Positions 37,014 to 46,258 of a DNA stretch of 64,000 nt are shown one piece after another; position 1 is the stretch's first letter; the number at the start of each line of letters is the position of its first letter. The notes below the pieces were generated by a model, which had not been told where the DNA came from, searched no databases, and saw only the letters and a program-made list of their open reading frames with translations. The stretch lies in contig NZ_UGTA01000001.1 of the NCBI RefSeq assembly GCF_900454895.1, positions 1,240,001-1,304,000 on the forward strand. The letters are read 5' to 3'. The position numbers and the translations under genes are program-made. The DNA comes from Phocoenobacter uteri (GTDB lineage: Bacteria > Pseudomonadota > Gammaproteobacteria > Enterobacterales > Pasteurellaceae).

Positions 37014-37553
37014 TTATTCGTCTATAACGACCTGTCCGATGTAATTAAGATGACGATATTGCTGTGCATAGTCAATGCCATAGCCCACCACAAACTCATC
37101 AGGAATTTCAAAACCAACCCATTTTACTGGTACTTTCACTTCTCGGCGAGAAGGCTTGTCTAAAAGAGTACAGATTTGTACCGAGTTTGGCGAACGTAAC
37201 AGTAACATATCTCTCACTTTGCTTAATGTAAAACCTGTATCAATAATGTCTTCAACAATCAGCACATCTTTACCATTTATCTCACCGTCAAGATCTTTTA
37301 AGATTTTTACATCACGATTTGATTCCATACTTGAACCATAGCTTGATGCCGTCATAAAATCAACTTCCACAGGAAGATCTAATAAACGAACCAAATCTGC
37401 CATAAACATAAAAGATCCACGCAATAAACCAATCACAACCAAATTTTTACATTGATTTTGTTGATAATATTCATTGATTTGGTTTGCTAATTCAGAAATA
37501 CGTTCGTGAATTTCTGCTGTTGAATACATTGTTTCAATATGATACTTTTTCAT
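37014..37553 (-). CDS. hpt: hypoxanthine phosphoribosyltransferase
   Basis: The 179-residue type I PRTase salvages hypoxanthine (and guanine weakly) to nucleotides. VLIVEDIIDTGFTL is the PRPP-binding loop, and ASSYGSS and WVGFEIPDEFVVGYGIDY are conserved. It begins 3 bp after the yciH-type gene stop. Confidence 0.95.
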   Translation of the reverse strand: MKKYHIETMYSTAEIHERISELANQINEYYQQNQCKNLVVIGLLRGSFMFMADLVRLLDLPVEVDFMTASSYGSSMESNRDVKILKDLDGEINGKDVLIVEDIIDTGFTLSKVRDMLLLRSPNSVQICTLLDKPSRREVKVPVKWVGFEIPDEFVVGYGIDYAQQYRHLNYIGQVVIDE

Positions 37554-37556
37554 AAC

Positions 37557-37868
37557 TTAACCACCTGAGAGTTTTACTGTAAAATTTTTCTGCTCTAAAA
37601 ATTGTTTGATAACATCACGTTTATCACCTTGAATTTCAATCACACCATCTTTCACTGAGCCTCCAACACCACAGCGTTTTTTTAACGCTTTGCCTAGCTC
37701 ATTTAATGCTTTATCATCAAGATCTAACCCTGTTATAACACAAACGCCTTTTCCTTTTCGCCCAGCTGTTTGACGTTGAATTCTCACAATCCCATCGCCT
37801 TTTGGACGTACCACTTCTTCTTTTTCAGGCTTAATACGCCCTAATTCTGTTGAATAGACTAACGTCAT
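37557..37868 (-). CDS. yciH: SUI1/eIF1-like translation factor YciH
   Basis: The 103-residue SUI1-domain protein has GDGIVRIQRQTAGRKGKGVCVITGL and GDKRDVIKQFLEQKNF. It is the bacterial relative of eIF1; its role is accuracy or specificity of initiation. It precedes hpt with 3 bp spacing. Confidence 0.9.
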   Translation of the reverse strand: MTLVYSTELGRIKPEKEEVVRPKGDGIVRIQRQTAGRKGKGVCVITGLDLDDKALNELGKALKKRCGVGGSVKDGVIEIQGDKRDVIKQFLEQKNFTVKLSGG

Positions 37869-37948
37869 TATGTTTTATTCTCTTATTTCATACTGAAACT
37901 TCATTCTAAAACAACCCTATTATACAAACAAGACAATAACGAACTATT

Positions 37949-38299
37949 CTACCCTTTATGGCGTAAATAAATACGGTAGTTGTAGCTTTGTTGATTTGGT
38001 TTCTCAACCAAAAGTTGTTGTGCTTGATGAGGTTCAAGGGTTAATTTATGCCATTTGGTATCATTTAATTGGCTTGTTCCTTTCTCATCAAACCAAAAAA
38101 ATTTATAGCTCATTTTTATCTGTTTCGCAGTAAGATTCTGCATCAACACTTGCTCAGGTTTAGCCTCTACCTCAATCATTGAAGCAATATTTTCATCAAT
38201 ATTAACCAAAGGCTTCGTCGATACTTCAATCAAACTACCTGAGCGATTTATACAGCCACTCAACAAGATTGCAAATACAGTAATAATTATTTTTTTCAT
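37949..38299 (-). CDS. small lipoprotein, YcfL/DUF1425-like
   Basis: The 116-residue protein begins MKKIIITVFAILLSGCINR, a lipobox (LSGC, Cys16). The rest is a beta-rich periplasmic domain with KMSYKFFWFDEKGT near residue 65-78, which resembles the YcfL family; its function is unknown. It follows hinT after 9 bp, the same neighbour order known from ycfF-ycfL in E. coli, which supports the assignment. Confidence 0.75.
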   Translation of the reverse strand: MKKIIITVFAILLSGCINRSGSLIEVSTKPLVNIDENIASMIEVEAKPEQVLMQNLTAKQIKMSYKFFWFDEKGTSQLNDTKWHKLTLEPHQAQQLLVEKPNQQSYNYRIYLRHKG

Positions 38300-38308
38300 T
38301 TTATTACC

Positions 38309-38668
38309 TTATATTGAAAGCATTTTTCCCAATGGCTCACCACCTACAAGGTGCATATGAATATGGAAAACCTCTTGCCCACCGTGCTTATTACAATTCA
38401 TAATCAAACGATAACCATCCTCCGCAATACCTTCTTCTTTGGCTAATTTAGATGCAGTCGTGATCATTCGACCTAAAACAAGTTCATCTTCACTTTTCAC
38501 GTGGTTAATTGTTGGAATAAATTTATTTGGAATAATTAAAATATGGGTTTTAGCTTGTGGCGAAATATCTCTAAATGCAGTCACTAACTCATCTTGATAA
38601 ACGATATTTGCTGGAATTTCTTTACTGATAATTTTACTAAAAATAGTTTCTTGGTACTCTTTTTCCAT
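38309..38668 (-). CDS. hinT: purine nucleoside phosphoramidase HinT (HIT family)
   Basis: The 119-residue protein has the HIT triad FHIHMHLVGG near the C-terminus and FSKIISKEIPANIVYQD at the N-terminus. It hydrolyses adenosine 5'-phosphoramidates. I use the ATG at 38668 (MEKEYQET), which is preceded by AAAAGGAAC; the frame extends to 38701. Confidence 0.93.
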   Translation of the reverse strand: MEKEYQETIFSKIISKEIPANIVYQDELVTAFRDISPQAKTHILIIPNKFIPTINHVKSEDELVLGRMITTASKLAKEEGIAEDGYRLIMNCNKHGGQEVFHIHMHLVGGEPLGKMLSI

Positions 38669-38755
38669 TTTGTGTTCCTTTTTCATTGAAAGACTAATCA
38701 TAGCCTAGTAAATATACATTTTTAATCCCTAAATTTAAACCTATTTCACAAAAAA

Positions 38756-38786
38756 ATGAAGTAAGTTATTTCATAACCTACTTCAT
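38756..38786 (-). terminator. asd terminator
   Basis: ATGAAGTAAGTTAT and ATAACCTACTTCAT pair with one mismatch (3-nt loop). On the minus strand a run of T follows. It lies about 50 bp after asd; a separate uptake-signal core (near 38823) sits between. Confidence 0.8.
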
Positions 38787-38834
38787 GATCTTCTTCATTT
38801 TTTGCAAAAACCAGTAAAAATCTGACCGCTTAGA

Positions 38835-39950
38835 CTATTTGTCTAACAACTGCATTAACACCCTACGTACAGGCTCTGCTGCACCCCATAATAACTGGTC
38901 GCCAACAGTAAAGGCTGAAAGGTATTCTCCGCCCATATTAAGCTTACGTAAGCGTCCAACTGGCACGCTCAATGTACCTGTTACTTTTGCAGGCGTTAGC
39001 TCTTTTAAGGTTGCTTCTTTTTCATTTGGAATCACCTTAACCCACTCATTGTGATTTGCTAAAATTTCTTCAATTTCAGACAACGGTATGTCTTTCTTCA
39101 TTTTGATCGTAAAGGCTTGGCTGTGGCAACGCAATGCCCCGATACGCACACATAATCCGTCAATCGCAATCGGTGTATCACTTAAACCTAAAATTTTGTT
39201 GGTTTCTGCATAGCCTTTCCATTCTTCTTTGGTTTGTCCGTTTTCCCATAGGCAATCGATCCAAGGGATTAAACTGCCTGCTAATGGCACGCCAAAATTA
39301 TCTGCTGGGAAAGAATCTTCACGCATTGCAGAAGTCACTTTGCGTTCGATCTCTAAAATAGCACTTGCAGGATTCTCTAATTCTTGTGAAACCACATTTT
39401 TTAGTTCGCCCATTTGGGTTAATAGTTCACGCATATTTTTAGCACCCGCACCGCTCGCTGCTTGATAAGTAGCAACCGACACCCATTCCACAAGATCTTT
39501 TTCAAATAATCCGCCCAATGCCATTAACATTAAGCTTACGGTACAGTTTCCGCCCACAAAGGTTTTTACGCCTTTTTTCAAGCCTTCGCTGATCACATTT
39601 TGGTTTACTGGATCAAGCACGATAATCGCTTCATCTTTCATTCGTAAGGTTGAAGCGGCATCAATCCAGTAACCATTCCAACCTGCCGCACGCAATTTTG
39701 GATAAATTTCAGAGGTATAATCGCCACCTTGACAGGTTAAAATAATGTCTAATTTTTTTAGTTCTTCAAGATCAAATGCATCTTTTAATTCGCCAGCTTG
39801 CTTGCCACCAAAGGTTGGTGCCACTTGTCCAGCTTGAGACGTCGTGAAATAAACGGGGTTAAAACGAGCAAAATCCTGTTCTTGCTCCATTCTATCCATT
39901 AACACGGAACCAACCATTCCACGCCAACCAATTAAACCAACATTTTGCAT
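38835..39950 (-). CDS. asd: aspartate-semialdehyde dehydrogenase
   Basis: The 371-residue NADPH enzyme makes aspartate semialdehyde for lysine/mDAP, threonine and methionine synthesis. GLIGWRGMVGSVLMDRM is the nucleotide site and FVGGNCTVSLMLMALG carries the catalytic Cys. RIGALRCHSQAFTIK contains the substrate-binding Arg/His. Length equals the E. coli-type enzyme (367). Confidence 0.97.
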   Translation of the reverse strand: MQNVGLIGWRGMVGSVLMDRMEQEQDFARFNPVYFTTSQAGQVAPTFGGKQAGELKDAFDLEELKKLDIILTCQGGDYTSEIYPKLRAAGWNGYWIDAASTLRMKDEAIIVLDPVNQNVISEGLKKGVKTFVGGNCTVSLMLMALGGLFEKDLVEWVSVATYQAASGAGAKNMRELLTQMGELKNVVSQELENPASAILEIERKVTSAMREDSFPADNFGVPLAGSLIPWIDCLWENGQTKEEWKGYAETNKILGLSDTPIAIDGLCVRIGALRCHSQAFTIKMKKDIPLSEIEEILANHNEWVKVIPNEKEATLKELTPAKVTGTLSVPVGRLRKLNMGGEYLSAFTVGDQLLWGAAEPVRRVLMQLLDK

Positions 39951-39988
39951 TTTTTACTCCTTATTTTTTATTGTATTTGCATAAAATT

Positions 39989-40840
39989 TTAATTTTCTAA
40001 TGAATAAGGTAACGGATAAATCGCTAAATTTACGCCATTAATTCTAAAAGTTGTATCAGGATCAATCTCTTTATTTAAAACAACTTGCACCCAAAGTTGT
40101 TGCTTCGTTGCCATCGCATATAAAATCGTACCTGTTGATTTCCAGTTTTCTGCCAATTGCATTTCAACCGCAGAGCCAATTTTAGGCAAATTCATTTCAC
40201 TTGAAATATCGCCACACAAAGTAAACATCGCACGTTTATTTGCTCCTCTGAATTTTGCTCTTGCTACCGTTTCTTGCCCAATATAACAGCCTTTTTTAAA
40301 GGAAATAGCTTGCTCAATACATTGTAAATTCAAGGCTTGCGGAATAAAGTTCAGTCTGTTTTGTTGCAATAAAACAGGAATGCCTTGTTGTATATCTAGC
40401 AAGTCCCAGTCATCGCTATTTTGTGATGCTTCAATGCTTTCATCACTTAACACTAAATAACGATTGGTATTTTCTTCCAGTTTGATAGCGGTCATATTTT
40501 CGTTAATTTTTGCAAAAATATCACCGCTTGTTTCATCAACTTTACCATAAACCAAAGCCTCTTTTTCAGTAAAAGTGACTTTTGAAAAAATCGCATATTT
40601 TTTTAATTGATCCAAAGATTCAGGTAATAAATTTTGATGAATGATCATTAAAAAATATTCTTCTGATACTTTATACAATCGGAATAAGCCACTCACTTTA
40701 CCCTTTGGATCACAATGGGCAGTAAGCGTTTGCTTGCCACTTTCTAATTTAACCACATCGCAAGTCAATTGACCTTGTAAAAACTTTTGTGCATCAATGC
40801 CTGCTATTTCAACGACTTTATATTGCTTTAAATGGATCAT
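39989..40840 (-). CDS. ygfZ: tRNA-modifying/folate-binding protein YgfZ
   Basis: The 283-residue GcvT-like protein has the signature KGCYIGQETVAR with its functional Cys. It supports repair or assembly of Fe-S enzymes such as MiaB, in a folate-dependent manner. It lies 7 bp after yicC, but the start is not clearly preceded by a strong ribosome binding site. Confidence 0.9.
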   Translation of the reverse strand: MIHLKQYKVVEIAGIDAQKFLQGQLTCDVVKLESGKQTLTAHCDPKGKVSGLFRLYKVSEEYFLMIIHQNLLPESLDQLKKYAIFSKVTFTEKEALVYGKVDETSGDIFAKINENMTAIKLEENTNRYLVLSDESIEASQNSDDWDLLDIQQGIPVLLQQNRLNFIPQALNLQCIEQAISFKKGCYIGQETVARAKFRGANKRAMFTLCGDISSEMNLPKIGSAVEMQLAENWKSTGTILYAMATKQQLWVQVVLNKEIDPDTTFRINGVNLAIYPLPYSLEN

Positions 40841-40847
40841 TCGTTTC

Positions 40848-41711
40848 TTACTCTAAGTTTTGGATTTGTTCACGCATTTGTTCAATTAAGACTTTTAATT
40901 CAACGGCAGAATTTGTAATTTCTGCATTGATTGATTTAGATGCAAGGGTATTTGCTTCACGATTTAATTCTTGCATCATAAAATCCAGTTTACGCCCCAC
41001 AGCACCGCCTTTCTTTAAGATCGCAGTGGTTTCTTTAACGTGCAGTTGTAAACGGTCTAACTCTTCCGCCACATCGGATTTTTGTGCCATTAACACCATT
41101 TCTTGCTCTAAACGTTGTGGATCGAGCTGTAAATTCAAATCATCAAATTTTTGCTGTAAACGATCTTTTTGCCATTGTAAAACCTCTAGCATTTGCTTTT
41201 GTACTTTTGTTGCTTCAAATGAAATCGCTTCTAAACGTTGTTGGATTAACTGGTGTAAATTTTCCCCTTCACGTCCTCGCATTGCCACAAACTCAGTCAA
41301 AATCTGCTCAAAACCTGCTAATAAATCTTCGCCGATTTTATCAAAATCTTGATTGGCATTATTCACAACCCCAGGATAACGCAACACATCAACAAGGTTA
41401 ATTTCACCTTCATTTGCGGTTTCTTTTAACCATTTTAATGAATTGATCACTTGAGTTGCATACTCTTGATTCAATGCTAACTCATTGTTTTGGTTGTCAT
41501 TTAATTCAATCTTTAAACTACACTCTACTTTACCACGTGTTAAACTCGCTCTTAGACGGTCACGCAAGGTCATTTCTAAATGGCGAAATGCGTCAGGTAA
41601 GCGAAAATAGGTATCTAAAAAGCGTTGGTTTACGGAACGTAATTCCCATACTGCACTGCCCCATTCTTTTTTAATTTCAAGGTGTGCAAATGCTGTCATA
41701 CTATAAATCAT
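40848..41711 (-). CDS. yicC: YicC family endoribonuclease
   Basis: The 287-residue protein begins MIYSMTAFAH with WELRSVNQRFLDTYFRLPDAFR and ends with MMQELNREANTLASKS..ITNSAVELK, the two YicC-family domains. E. coli YicC has RNase activity linked to sRNA turnover. It is divergent from rph across 335 bp, a conserved partnership in proteobacteria. Confidence 0.92.
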   Translation of the reverse strand: MIYSMTAFAHLEIKKEWGSAVWELRSVNQRFLDTYFRLPDAFRHLEMTLRDRLRASLTRGKVECSLKIELNDNQNNELALNQEYATQVINSLKWLKETANEGEINLVDVLRYPGVVNNANQDFDKIGEDLLAGFEQILTEFVAMRGREGENLHQLIQQRLEAISFEATKVQKQMLEVLQWQKDRLQQKFDDLNLQLDPQRLEQEMVLMAQKSDVAEELDRLQLHVKETTAILKKGGAVGRKLDFMMQELNREANTLASKSINAEITNSAVELKVLIEQMREQIQNLE

Positions 41712-42046
41712 TGTGAATGTCCTTCTGGTAAGCGGTCAAATTTTAGGACAAATTTACTAAAAATTGCCGTCTTAATAAGTGATATAAAATTTGCCTATAT
41801 TGTACTGTTTATTTCCTAAAATGCTTTCATTTTTTTAAATTTTAATGAGAATTTATTGCTTTAACAGAATAATTGTAAAAGAAAAATGACACTATTCGCA
41901 TTTTGGTTACAATTCCTGACACAGTTTGCCAATTTCAAGCTCTATGAACTTGCTTCTTTAATTGAAAAAAGATAGCACAAAAATTTTCGTACATTGTACG
42001 GGTTATTTGTTAAAATGCCTCTACTTTTTAGTTTTAAGGAAAATCT
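41712..42046. other. yicC-rph divergent intergenic region
   Basis: The 335-bp A/T-rich gap holds one uptake-signal core (near 41734, GTAAGCGGTC with a T-rich tail) and the small palindrome GTACATTGTAC (near 41990). A TAAAAT lies just before rph. A 29-codon frame at 41886-41975 has no ribosome binding site. No other feature was seen. Confidence 0.6.
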
Positions 42047-42766
42047 ATGCGTCCAAATAATCGTAAATCAAATCAAACTCGTCCTGTAAAAATTACTCGC
42101 AACTACACAAAATATGCCGAAGGTTCAGTATTTATTGAATTTGGCGAAACCAAAGTATTGTGTAACGCTTCTGTTGAAGAAAGCGTTCCTCGTTTCTTGC
42201 GTGGTAAAAATCAAGGCTGGGTAACCGCTGAATATGCTATGTTACCTCGTGCGACGCATTCTCGCACCCAACGTGAAGCATCAAAAGGTAAACAAGGTGG
42301 CAGAACCCTTGAAATTCAACGCTTAATCGCACGTTCATTGCGTGCTGTTGTAGATTTAAAAGCCTTAGGCGAACGCACTATCACGGTGGATTGTGATGTC
42401 ATCCAAGCGGATGGAGGCACTCGTACTGCTGCAATCACAGGGGCAGCAGTTGCTCTGCAAGATGCGTTAAATAAATTAGTTGCGGAAGGTAAATTAAAGA
42501 CAAACCCAATGAAAAGCTTAGTAGCAGCAATTTCTGTGGGTGTGGTCGATAATGAAGCCGTGTGCGATTTAGAATATGTTGAAGATTCAAATGCTGAAAC
42601 AGATATGAATGTGGTAATGGTTGAAGGTGGCAAATTTGTCGAGGTGCAAGGCACTGCGGAAGGCGAACCATTCTCACACGATGAATTATTACAATTATTA
42701 GGATTAGCAAAAGAAGGTATCGAACAACTTTTTGACGCTCAACGTTCAGCGTTAGAAAGCGAATAA
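42047..42766 (+). CDS. rph: RNase PH
   Basis: The 239-residue 3'-5' phosphorolytic exoribonuclease trims tRNA 3' ends. RPVKITRNYTKYAEGSVFIEFG, RGKNQGWVTAEYAMLPRATH, GGRTLEIQRLIARSLRA and DCDVIQADGGTRTAAITGA are the active-site and phosphate-binding blocks. The reading frame is intact and full length (family about 238), unlike the frameshifted gene of E. coli K-12. Confidence 0.97.
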   Translation: MRPNNRKSNQTRPVKITRNYTKYAEGSVFIEFGETKVLCNASVEESVPRFLRGKNQGWVTAEYAMLPRATHSRTQREASKGKQGGRTLEIQRLIARSLRAVVDLKALGERTITVDCDVIQADGGTRTAAITGAAVALQDALNKLVAEGKLKTNPMKSLVAAISVGVVDNEAVCDLEYVEDSNAETDMNVVMVEGGKFVEVQGTAEGEPFSHDELLQLLGLAKEGIEQLFDAQRSALESE

Positions 42767-42789
42767 TTTTATTCATAATAATCACTTTT

Positions 42790-42817
42790 AGGCTAATTGA
42801 CTAAATTAGCCTTTTTT
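42790..42817 (+). terminator. rph terminator
   Basis: AGGCTAATT and AATTAGCCT form a 9-bp stem followed by a T run, 24 bp after the rph stop. Confidence 0.85.
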
Positions 42818-42945
42818 CCTTTCCCTGCCTCAAAAAATGTATTCATCATTATAAAAATAAAATAATTTAGTATCCCCCCTTTGAAAAAAATTTAATTCTT
42901 GCTAAAATTCTATCTCTTTTTATTTTTAAGTATAAAAAGAAATTC

Positions 42946-43178
42946 GGTTGAAGGTAGCTGGAGAATAGCGAGTACGCTATACCGAAGAGGTAAAATCTTT
43001 CAGGTGCTGTGCAAAATTATTTAATTTATCAATAAGTTAAATCGTGCAGCGAGGACAGTTATTGGACGACCCCTTGGAGAGATTCAATCCGTTAAGGCGG
43101 AAAATGAACGCCGAAGGCGAAAATGTAACAGAGACACAATGTTATGTGAAACGCTCAGGCAAAAGGACAGGGGAGAAA
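42946..43178 (+). ncRNA. tandem glycine riboswitch
   Basis: Two aptamers in series fit the glycine riboswitch. The first (42946-43071) has GCTGGAGAATAGCG, ACCGAAGAGG, CTTTCAGGTGC and GCGAGGACAGT. The second (about 43072-43178) has TTGGAGAGATT, CGCCGAAGGCG, CGCTCAGGCAAAAGGACAGG and a final GGGAG. These are the hallmark GGAGA..CCGAAG..CTCAGG..AGGACAG elements. It precedes an alanine/glycine symporter, as the known riboswitch in H. influenzae does. Tandem pairing suggests cooperative glycine sensing. Confidence 0.93.
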
Positions 43179-43183
43179 AGTAA

Positions 43184-43216
43184 CACTTTTTATAAAGTGG
43201 TTTCGTTTTTTAATTT
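43184..43216 (+). terminator. expression-platform terminator of the glycine riboswitch
   Basis: CACTTT-TTAT-AAAGTG followed by GTTTCGTTTTTT lies 6 bp after the second aptamer. If it forms without glycine or with it decides whether control is ON or OFF; that cannot be read here. Confidence 0.6.
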
Positions 43217-43307
43217 ATTTTGTAATTTTGCAAAATGTTATAAAAAAATGACCGCTTTCATTTCTACTTTTCTTTCCTTGTAAGTTATTTTTTACGAGGA
43301 ATTTTCA

Positions 43308-44666
43308 ATGTTAGATACAATTTTAAAATCAATAGATAATTTTATTTGGGGTCCTCCCCTACTTATTTTACTGGCTGGTGTCGGTATCTATTTTACGTTT
43401 CAACTACGCTTAATTCAGCTGTTTCGCCTACCGCGAGCATTAAAATATATTTTTAAATCAGAGCAAGGCGAAAATCATAAAGGTGATATTTCTGCATTTG
43501 CCTCTTTGGCAACCGCATTAGCGGCAACCATCGGAACAGGAAATATTGTCGGGGTAGCAACGGCTATTCAAGCAGGCGGACCTGGTGCCTTATTTTGGAT
43601 GTGGATTATCGCTGTGTTTGGAATGGCAACAAAATATGCCGAAGGCTTACTTGCCATAAAATTTAGAGGCAAAGACAAAGACGGCTTTATTGCTGGTGGG
43701 CCTATGTACTATATTGAAATGGGGATGGGCAAAAAATGGCGATGGCTCGCAAAATTATTTGCACTATTTGGTGTATTAGTTGCTTTTTTCGGTATCGGTA
43801 CATTCCCTCAAATCAACGGAATCACCCACGCTTTGCACGACACATTCAATGTGCCAATCATCATCAGCGGAGTAGTATTAACCCTTTGTGTGGCATCAAT
43901 CATCTTAGGTGGTGTAAAACGTATTGCTAAAATTGCCAGCGTTGTTGTGCCTTTTATGGCACTGGCTTATATTTTGGTTTCGATCACGATCTTGGTGCTA
44001 AATGCAGATAAATTACCTGCAACTATCCTATTTATCATTAAAATGGCATTTAATCCTGAGGCTGCTGTAAGCGGTGCATTGGGCTTTACTGTTATGCAAG
44101 CGATTCAATCTGGTGTTGCTCGTGGTATTTTCTCTAATGAATCAGGATTAGGTTCTGCCCCAATCGCAGCAGCTGCAGCTCAAACAAATGAGCCTGTTCG
44201 TCAAGGGTTAATCTCAATGACAGGTACATTTTTGGATACTATCGTCGTATGTACAATGACGGGTTTAGTGATTGTTTTAACAGGCACTTGGCAAGGCGAT
44301 GTTGAAGGTGCCGCGTTGACTAATCTTGCATTTTCAACAGGATTGTCAAGCTCATTAGGTTCAATCGTAGTCACTATCGGTTTAGTTTTCTTTGCCTTTA
44401 CGACTATTCTAGGCTGGTGTTACTACGGCGAGCGTTGTTTTGTGTACTTAACAGGTGGGCGAACCAAAGGCATTAAATTATATCGCTTTGTCTTTATCTT
44501 ATTGATTGCTATTGCCCCAATGATCAAATTACAAACCATTTGGACAATCGCTGATATTGTGAATGGCTTAATGGCGTTTCCAAACTTAATCGCTTTAATT
44601 GCCCTTCGTCACGTAATTATTGATGAAACAAAACGTTATTTTGAACGTATTAAGCAACAATCCTAA
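43308..44666 (+). CDS. Na+/alanine (glycine) symporter, AGCS family
   Basis: The 452-residue membrane protein has about 11 segments and the AGCS signature FASLATALAATIGTGNIVG (near residue 65-83), GGPGALFWMW and GIFSNESGLGSAPIAAAAAQ. It carries D/L-alanine or glycine with sodium. Its gene lies under the glycine riboswitch, so uptake or disposal of glycine is the likely job. Confidence 0.93.
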   Translation: MLDTILKSIDNFIWGPPLLILLAGVGIYFTFQLRLIQLFRLPRALKYIFKSEQGENHKGDISAFASLATALAATIGTGNIVGVATAIQAGGPGALFWMWIIAVFGMATKYAEGLLAIKFRGKDKDGFIAGGPMYYIEMGMGKKWRWLAKLFALFGVLVAFFGIGTFPQINGITHALHDTFNVPIIISGVVLTLCVASIILGGVKRIAKIASVVVPFMALAYILVSITILVLNADKLPATILFIIKMAFNPEAAVSGALGFTVMQAIQSGVARGIFSNESGLGSAPIAAAAAQTNEPVRQGLISMTGTFLDTIVVCTMTGLVIVLTGTWQGDVEGAALTNLAFSTGLSSSLGSIVVTIGLVFFAFTTILGWCYYGERCFVYLTGGRTKGIKLYRFVFILLIAIAPMIKLQTIWTIADIVNGLMAFPNLIALIALRHVIIDETKRYFERIKQQS

Positions 44667-44680
44667 TACATTTTAAAGGT

Positions 44681-44707
44681 TGAGTTCCCTATATATTAGG
44701 GAACTCA
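44681..44707. terminator. shared terminator between convergent genes
   Basis: TGAGTTCCCTA and TAGGGAACTCA form an 11-bp stem with a 5-nt loop between the symporter and the minus-strand gene at 44717. Confidence 0.8.
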
Positions 44708-44716
44708 GTGTATATT

Positions 44717-45364
44717 TTACTTCTCAAATCCTGCAAATTCTAATTCATAATTATCGCCATCTTTATTGTAAGAAATATAACGAGGGAACTTTTCATTCGC
44801 ATATTTTTTCACAGTGATGTCTTTATCGCCTGTTCTAAATGTATAAGTAATTTCTTGATAATCTTTATTGTCTTTTTGAATAGTATTCACTGCTTTATTC
44901 ACACTAATATTATTCATTGCATAAATTTTCTTACCATTCGTAATTTGAAAACTACTCGGCAAAGAATCAAAATAACTTAGCTGATATGCCATTGTAAATA
45001 AATCGAAAATAGGCGAATTTAGAGCAACTGTTTCTAATTTTTTTCCTTTCTTCACTCGTCCATAAGTTACTTTATCACTCTTTATTTCACTGATTGAGTA
45101 AAGTTTTCCATTCCGCAAATCTTGATATTTCATCATATTAAAACGATCTTTTTCTTTCGTCCCTTCTGATGAAAATATAATTTTATAAAAAGGTACATTG
45201 ATTCTTGCTTTGACAGAATAACTTTTTTCATCATTTTTAAAATGCACATAAGCAGGCATCACATAATTTGAACTATATTTAATTTTAAACTCTTCTGCAA
45301 AAGCTACGCTATTTAAAACGATAATGCTTAGCACAACGTATCTAATTTTTCTCCATACACTCAT
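44717..45364 (-). CDS. exported protein of unknown function (possible DUF3108)
   Basis: The 215-residue protein has a signal peptide (VVLSIIVLNSVAFA, cleavage near residue 23) and then a beta-rich, Lys- and Tyr-rich periplasmic domain. Internal pieces FDLFTMAYQLSYFDSLP and YTFRTGDKDITVKKYANEKFPRYISY resemble DUF3108 proteins, but this is from memory and uncertain. It stands alone between the AGCS symporter and yjjG, with its own 190-bp upstream gap. No function is proposed. Confidence 0.7.
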   Translation of the reverse strand: MSVWRKIRYVVLSIIVLNSVAFAEEFKIKYSSNYVMPAYVHFKNDEKSYSVKARINVPFYKIIFSSEGTKEKDRFNMMKYQDLRNGKLYSISEIKSDKVTYGRVKKGKKLETVALNSPIFDLFTMAYQLSYFDSLPSSFQITNGKKIYAMNNISVNKAVNTIQKDNKDYQEITYTFRTGDKDITVKKYANEKFPRYISYNKDGDNYELEFAGFEK

Positions 45365-45393
45365 ATTCTTTCCTCTTTTGGGGCTATATTAAA

Positions 45394-45425
45394 ATGACCG
45401 AGTAATAAAACTATCACTCGGTCAT
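45394..45425 (-). terminator. yjjG terminator
   Basis: ATGACCGAGT and ACTCGGTCAT form a 10-bp stem, and on the minus strand ATTTTAAT follows. It lies about 130 bp after the yjjG stop; the intervening DNA (45426-45553) shows nothing else. Confidence 0.65.
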
Positions 45426-45553
45426 CATTCTGTTTTCACTTTAAATAGATTACATATAACAAATATCTCTGCATAAAATCTCATTTATCAATCTGTTAGA
45501 CAATAAACACAAGCTATTTGTTCATAAGTTTTTCAAAGGAAATCGTTTATATC

Positions 45554-46228
45554 TTATTTCTTTGCAATATCAATCAGTTGTAACATATCTTGAATTTCAT
45601 AAGTTGGGCGGATTTCTGTTTCATTGACATTATTATGCACGTTGATCCAACAAGTATCAAACCCCGCATTATTCCCGCCTAAAATATCAGAAGCAAGCGT
45701 ATCGCCCACCATCAACACTTCCGATTTCTCAACATTGCCCATTTTAGCAAGTGCATAATCAAATACTTTAATATCTGGTTTTGCCACACCGACTTCTTCT
45801 GATACCACCAATAAATCAAAAAATGATTTTGTTTCCGTATTGATTAAGCGGGCGTCTTGCATTTGCACAAAACCATTCGTAATAATGCCCATTTTTACTT
45901 TGCCATAAAAATGGTTAAGCATTTCTTTCACATTATTCAATGGCTGGCTGACTTTTGCCATTGCATCCATTAGCTGATTATTCAAGTCTAACGGATCTTG
46001 CCCTGTCTGTTGAGAAAGTTTAGCAAAACGACGCGTTTGAATATCCTCTGCTTTAATTTCTTGATTTTGATAAGCAACCCACAACGGTTTATTTACTGCT
46101 TGAAATTCGTCATAATCCTGTGGTGTAAAATCAATCCCGTAACCTTTTAGCATTGCTTTTAACCCTAAATAAGAATTAAAAGAAAACAAGGTTTCATCTG
46201 CATCAAACAAAATCCATTTATACTTCAT
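45554..46228 (-). CDS. yjjG: HAD-family pyrimidine 5'-nucleotidase YjjG
   Basis: The 224-residue phosphatase has FDADETLFSFN (nucleophile Asp), IITNGFVQMQDAR, GVAKPDIKVFDYAL and VGDTLASDILGGNNAGFDTCWIN. YjjG hydrolyses dUMP, dTMP and non-canonical nucleotides. It lies about 30 bp after ttcA on the same strand. Confidence 0.92.
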   Translation of the reverse strand: MKYKWILFDADETLFSFNSYLGLKAMLKGYGIDFTPQDYDEFQAVNKPLWVAYQNQEIKAEDIQTRRFAKLSQQTGQDPLDLNNQLMDAMAKVSQPLNNVKEMLNHFYGKVKMGIITNGFVQMQDARLINTETKSFFDLLVVSEEVGVAKPDIKVFDYALAKMGNVEKSEVLMVGDTLASDILGGNNAGFDTCWINVHNNVNETEIRPTYEIQDMLQLIDIAKK

Positions 46229-46258
46229 ATTTACCCCACTTTTTGTAAATTGTTAAAA

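Noticed and set aside
41886..41975. 29-codon frame beginning MTLFAFWLQ in the yicC-rph gap
   Set aside because: No ribosome binding site and no recognisable homologue; could be chance in A/T-rich DNA.
43044..43283. 79-codon plus-strand frame before the AGCS symporter
   Set aside because: It overlaps the second glycine-riboswitch aptamer and the terminator and has no conserved content.
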